This document shows, piece by piece, positions 6,059-6,606 of a DNA stretch of 6,606 nucleotides. Numbering within the stretch: the first letter of the stretch is position 1; the number at the start of each line of letters is the position of its first letter. Position numbers and translations under genes: made by a program. The stretch covers positions 1 through 6,606 of the forward strand of contig JAIXRD010000337.1 of the NCBI GenBank assembly GCA_027485365.1, in the 5' to 3' direction. This DNA comes from Cryomorphaceae bacterium. GTDB taxonomy: Bacteria; Bacteroidota; Bacteroidia; Flavobacteriales_D; Crocinitomicaceae. The notes beneath the pieces are model-generated. The model was not told the origin of the DNA. It did no database searches and saw only the letters and a list, made by a program, of their open reading frames with translations.

Positions 6059-6286
6059 TCAGACCTCGCTAAGCTGGTTCTGAGTTTGCGCATTACGTTT
6101 ATTCATCATCCACTGATGAACGTCTGACTCAAGCCAGACACGAAAGGCGGGTGAAAGTCGAACGGCAGCAGGAAATCTGCCTTGTGACTCCCAAGCAAGG
6201 ATGGTTGACTTACCTAACTTTGTTTTGTTGGAAATCTCTTCCAGCTTGAGGAAGCGTGGTGCTTCTGTAGGATGGTCTAAATGCAT
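6059..6286 (-). CDS. alpA: AlpA-family DNA-binding transcriptional regulator
   Basis: The 75-residue product from the ATG at 6286 shows the AlpA (MerR-like winged helix-turn-helix) pattern: RFLKLEEISNKTKLGKSTIL as the HTH (about 11-30), then a GRFPAAVRLSPAFRVWLESD segment and a VHQWM helix. AlpA proteins activate integrase or excision genes of phages and satellites, or act as small excisionase-like factors. Upstream in-frame ATGs exist at 6307 and 6298, but GGAG at 6296-6293 sits 6 bases before 6286, and the conserved domain starts soon after, so 6286 is chosen. It is the first gene of the alpA / 74-aa / ATPase operon. The symbol is a family label only. Confidence 0.9.
   Translation of the reverse strand: MHLDHPTEAPRFLKLEEISNKTKLGKSTILAWESQGRFPAAVRLSPAFRVWLESDVHQWMMNKRNAQTQNQLSEV
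6064..6067 (-). promoter_or_regulatory. Ribosome binding site of the 74-aa gene
   Basis: GAGG lies 6 bases upstream of the ATG at 6057 and inside the last codons of alpA. It decides the start against the longer frame beginning at 6093. Confidence 0.7.
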
Positions 6287-6292
6287 ATTGCA

Positions 6293-6296
6293 CTCC
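6293..6296 (-). promoter_or_regulatory. Ribosome binding site of alpA
   Basis: GGAG lies 6 bases upstream of the ATG at 6286. It overlaps the alternative ATG at 6298, which has no purine-rich stretch at proper spacing, so it favours the shorter start. Confidence 0.75.
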
Positions 6297-6305
6297 ATTA
6301 AGAAC

Positions 6306-6320
6306 ACTGCAAATCGCAGT
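6306..6320. promoter_or_regulatory. Palindrome upstream of alpA, candidate operator
   Basis: ACTGC-AAATC-GCAGT is a perfect 5-bp inverted repeat with a 5-base centre. It can be extended outward (AAC...GTT) if one extra base is allowed. It sits about 20 bases upstream of the alpA start, where a repressor or AlpA itself could control the operon. No convincing -10/-35 pair was found around it. Confidence 0.4.
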
Positions 6321-6345
6321 AGTTGTTATTGGAAGCAAAGTCATA

Positions 6346-6487
6346 CTATTTGTCAGTCTGAGAGCTAGCACTTTTCTTTTTTTGTTGATTTTTTATAGTC
6401 AGCCAAGTCTTCACTGTTCCAGGTTTGACCACGGCGGTACTTCCATCTTCCTCGCTGTAAATATCAGGTCTTTCTAAATCTCTTAGT
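6346..6487 (-). pseudogene. C-terminal fragment of an unrecognised gene interrupted by an IS3-family element
   Basis: A frame open from the IS junction ends at TAG (6348-6346) and gives 46 residues before the stop, including RDLERPDIYSEEDG, STAVVKPGTVKTWLTIK and a Lys-rich polar tail (NQQKKKSASSQTDK). The composition is that of a real protein C-terminus with a basic, possibly nucleic-acid-binding tail. I do not recognise the family. The 5' part should lie beyond the insertion sequence, right of the window. The stop is 59 bases upstream of the alpA start on the same strand, so the broken gene probably preceded alpA in the same orientation. Confidence 0.6.
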
Positions 6488-6606
6488 TGAATCGCCCCGT
6501 GTATCGTGGAGGCCAGTTGGTCTAAGTTGAGACGATTGTCTCTTGGCTATGGGCGAGTTGCCGATAGTAGTTTTCCTCAGCTTCAGCCGGTGGAATATAT
6601 CCAATC
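6488..6606 (-). mobile_element. IS3-family insertion sequence, right end (partial)
   Basis: The element end is placed at TGAATCGCCCCGTGTATCGT (from 6488), a terminus starting with TG, like the TGAACCGCCCC-type inverted repeats I associate with IS51-group IS3 elements. The transposase reading frame stops 34 bases inside this end, the usual distance. The bases just outside (AGT, 6485-6487) would be one copy of a 3-bp target duplication; the other copy is out of the window. The subgroup is from memory and unverified. Confidence 0.7.
6522..6606 (-). CDS. IS3-family transposase OrfB, C-terminal end (partial)
   Basis: Read from 6605 down to the TAG at 6524-6522, the frame gives IGYIPPAEAEENYYRQLA and then HSQETIVST. 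The IPPAEAE-x-x-Y segment is the conserved tail of many IS3-type DDE transposases, just after the catalytic rve domain. The catalytic residues lie off the right edge, so activity cannot be judged. Confidence 0.85.
   Translation of the reverse strand, partial: IGYIPPAEAEENYYRQLAHSQETIVST

Noticed and set aside
6058..6093. Longer start (86 aa) for the small island protein
   Set aside because: The extra 12 residues would overlap alpA and have no ribosome binding site as good as GAGG before 6057.

Overview
The window (about 42% G+C by eye) looks like an accessory region of a Gram-negative proteobacterium. A betaproteobacterium of the Burkholderiales, perhaps a low-GC freshwater genus such as Polynucleobacter, is my best guess; it rests on G+C, the style of the tRNA remnant, an IS3-type insertion sequence and the outer-membrane protein, and is only an inference.

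Layout, left to right. (1) Bases 75-116 are the 3' half of a tRNA gene, probably tRNA-Met(CAU), without a matching 5' half. It is followed by a strong hairpin terminator (124-154). This is what remains beside the end of an element that integrated into a tRNA gene. (2) Bases 173-3228, minus strand, hold a tight two-gene operon: a TPR plus radical SAM/SPASM protein (1888-3228), then a TPR plus O-GlcNAc-transferase-like GT41 glycosyltransferase (173-1885). The genes are 2 bp apart. (3) Divergently, only 23 bp from the radical SAM start, a secreted outer-membrane protein is encoded (3252-4598). It has a signal peptide, a cysteine pair, five tandem 17-residue Gly/Pro/Ser/Thr/Tyr-rich repeats, and a predicted C-terminal beta-barrel ending in Phe. 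(4) Bases 4599-4855 are non-coding. They hold a 9-bp direct repeat at 12-bp spacing (possible integrase arm sites) and a hairpin terminator between convergent transcription units. (5) Bases 4856-6286, minus strand, hold a compact mobile-element core operon: AlpA-type regulator, a 74-residue protein and a RepA-like RecA-fold ATPase, linked by a 1-bp gap and an ATGA overlap. A palindrome sits just upstream of alpA. (6) Bases 6346-6487 are the C-terminal end of an unrecognised gene cut by an IS3-family insertion sequence, whose terminus lies at about 6488 and whose transposase C-terminus runs off the window.

The most interesting part is the three-gene block 173-4598. A cytoplasmic GT41 transferase and a radical SAM enzyme, both with TPR arms that could hold protein substrates, sit beside a repeat-rich secreted surface protein. 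I infer a dedicated protein-modification module, analogous in logic but not homologous in detail to adhesin-glycosyltransferase pairs such as HMW1/HMW1C. No substrate is proven by the sequence. The block is flanked by marks of integration on both sides, which fits horizontally acquired cargo.
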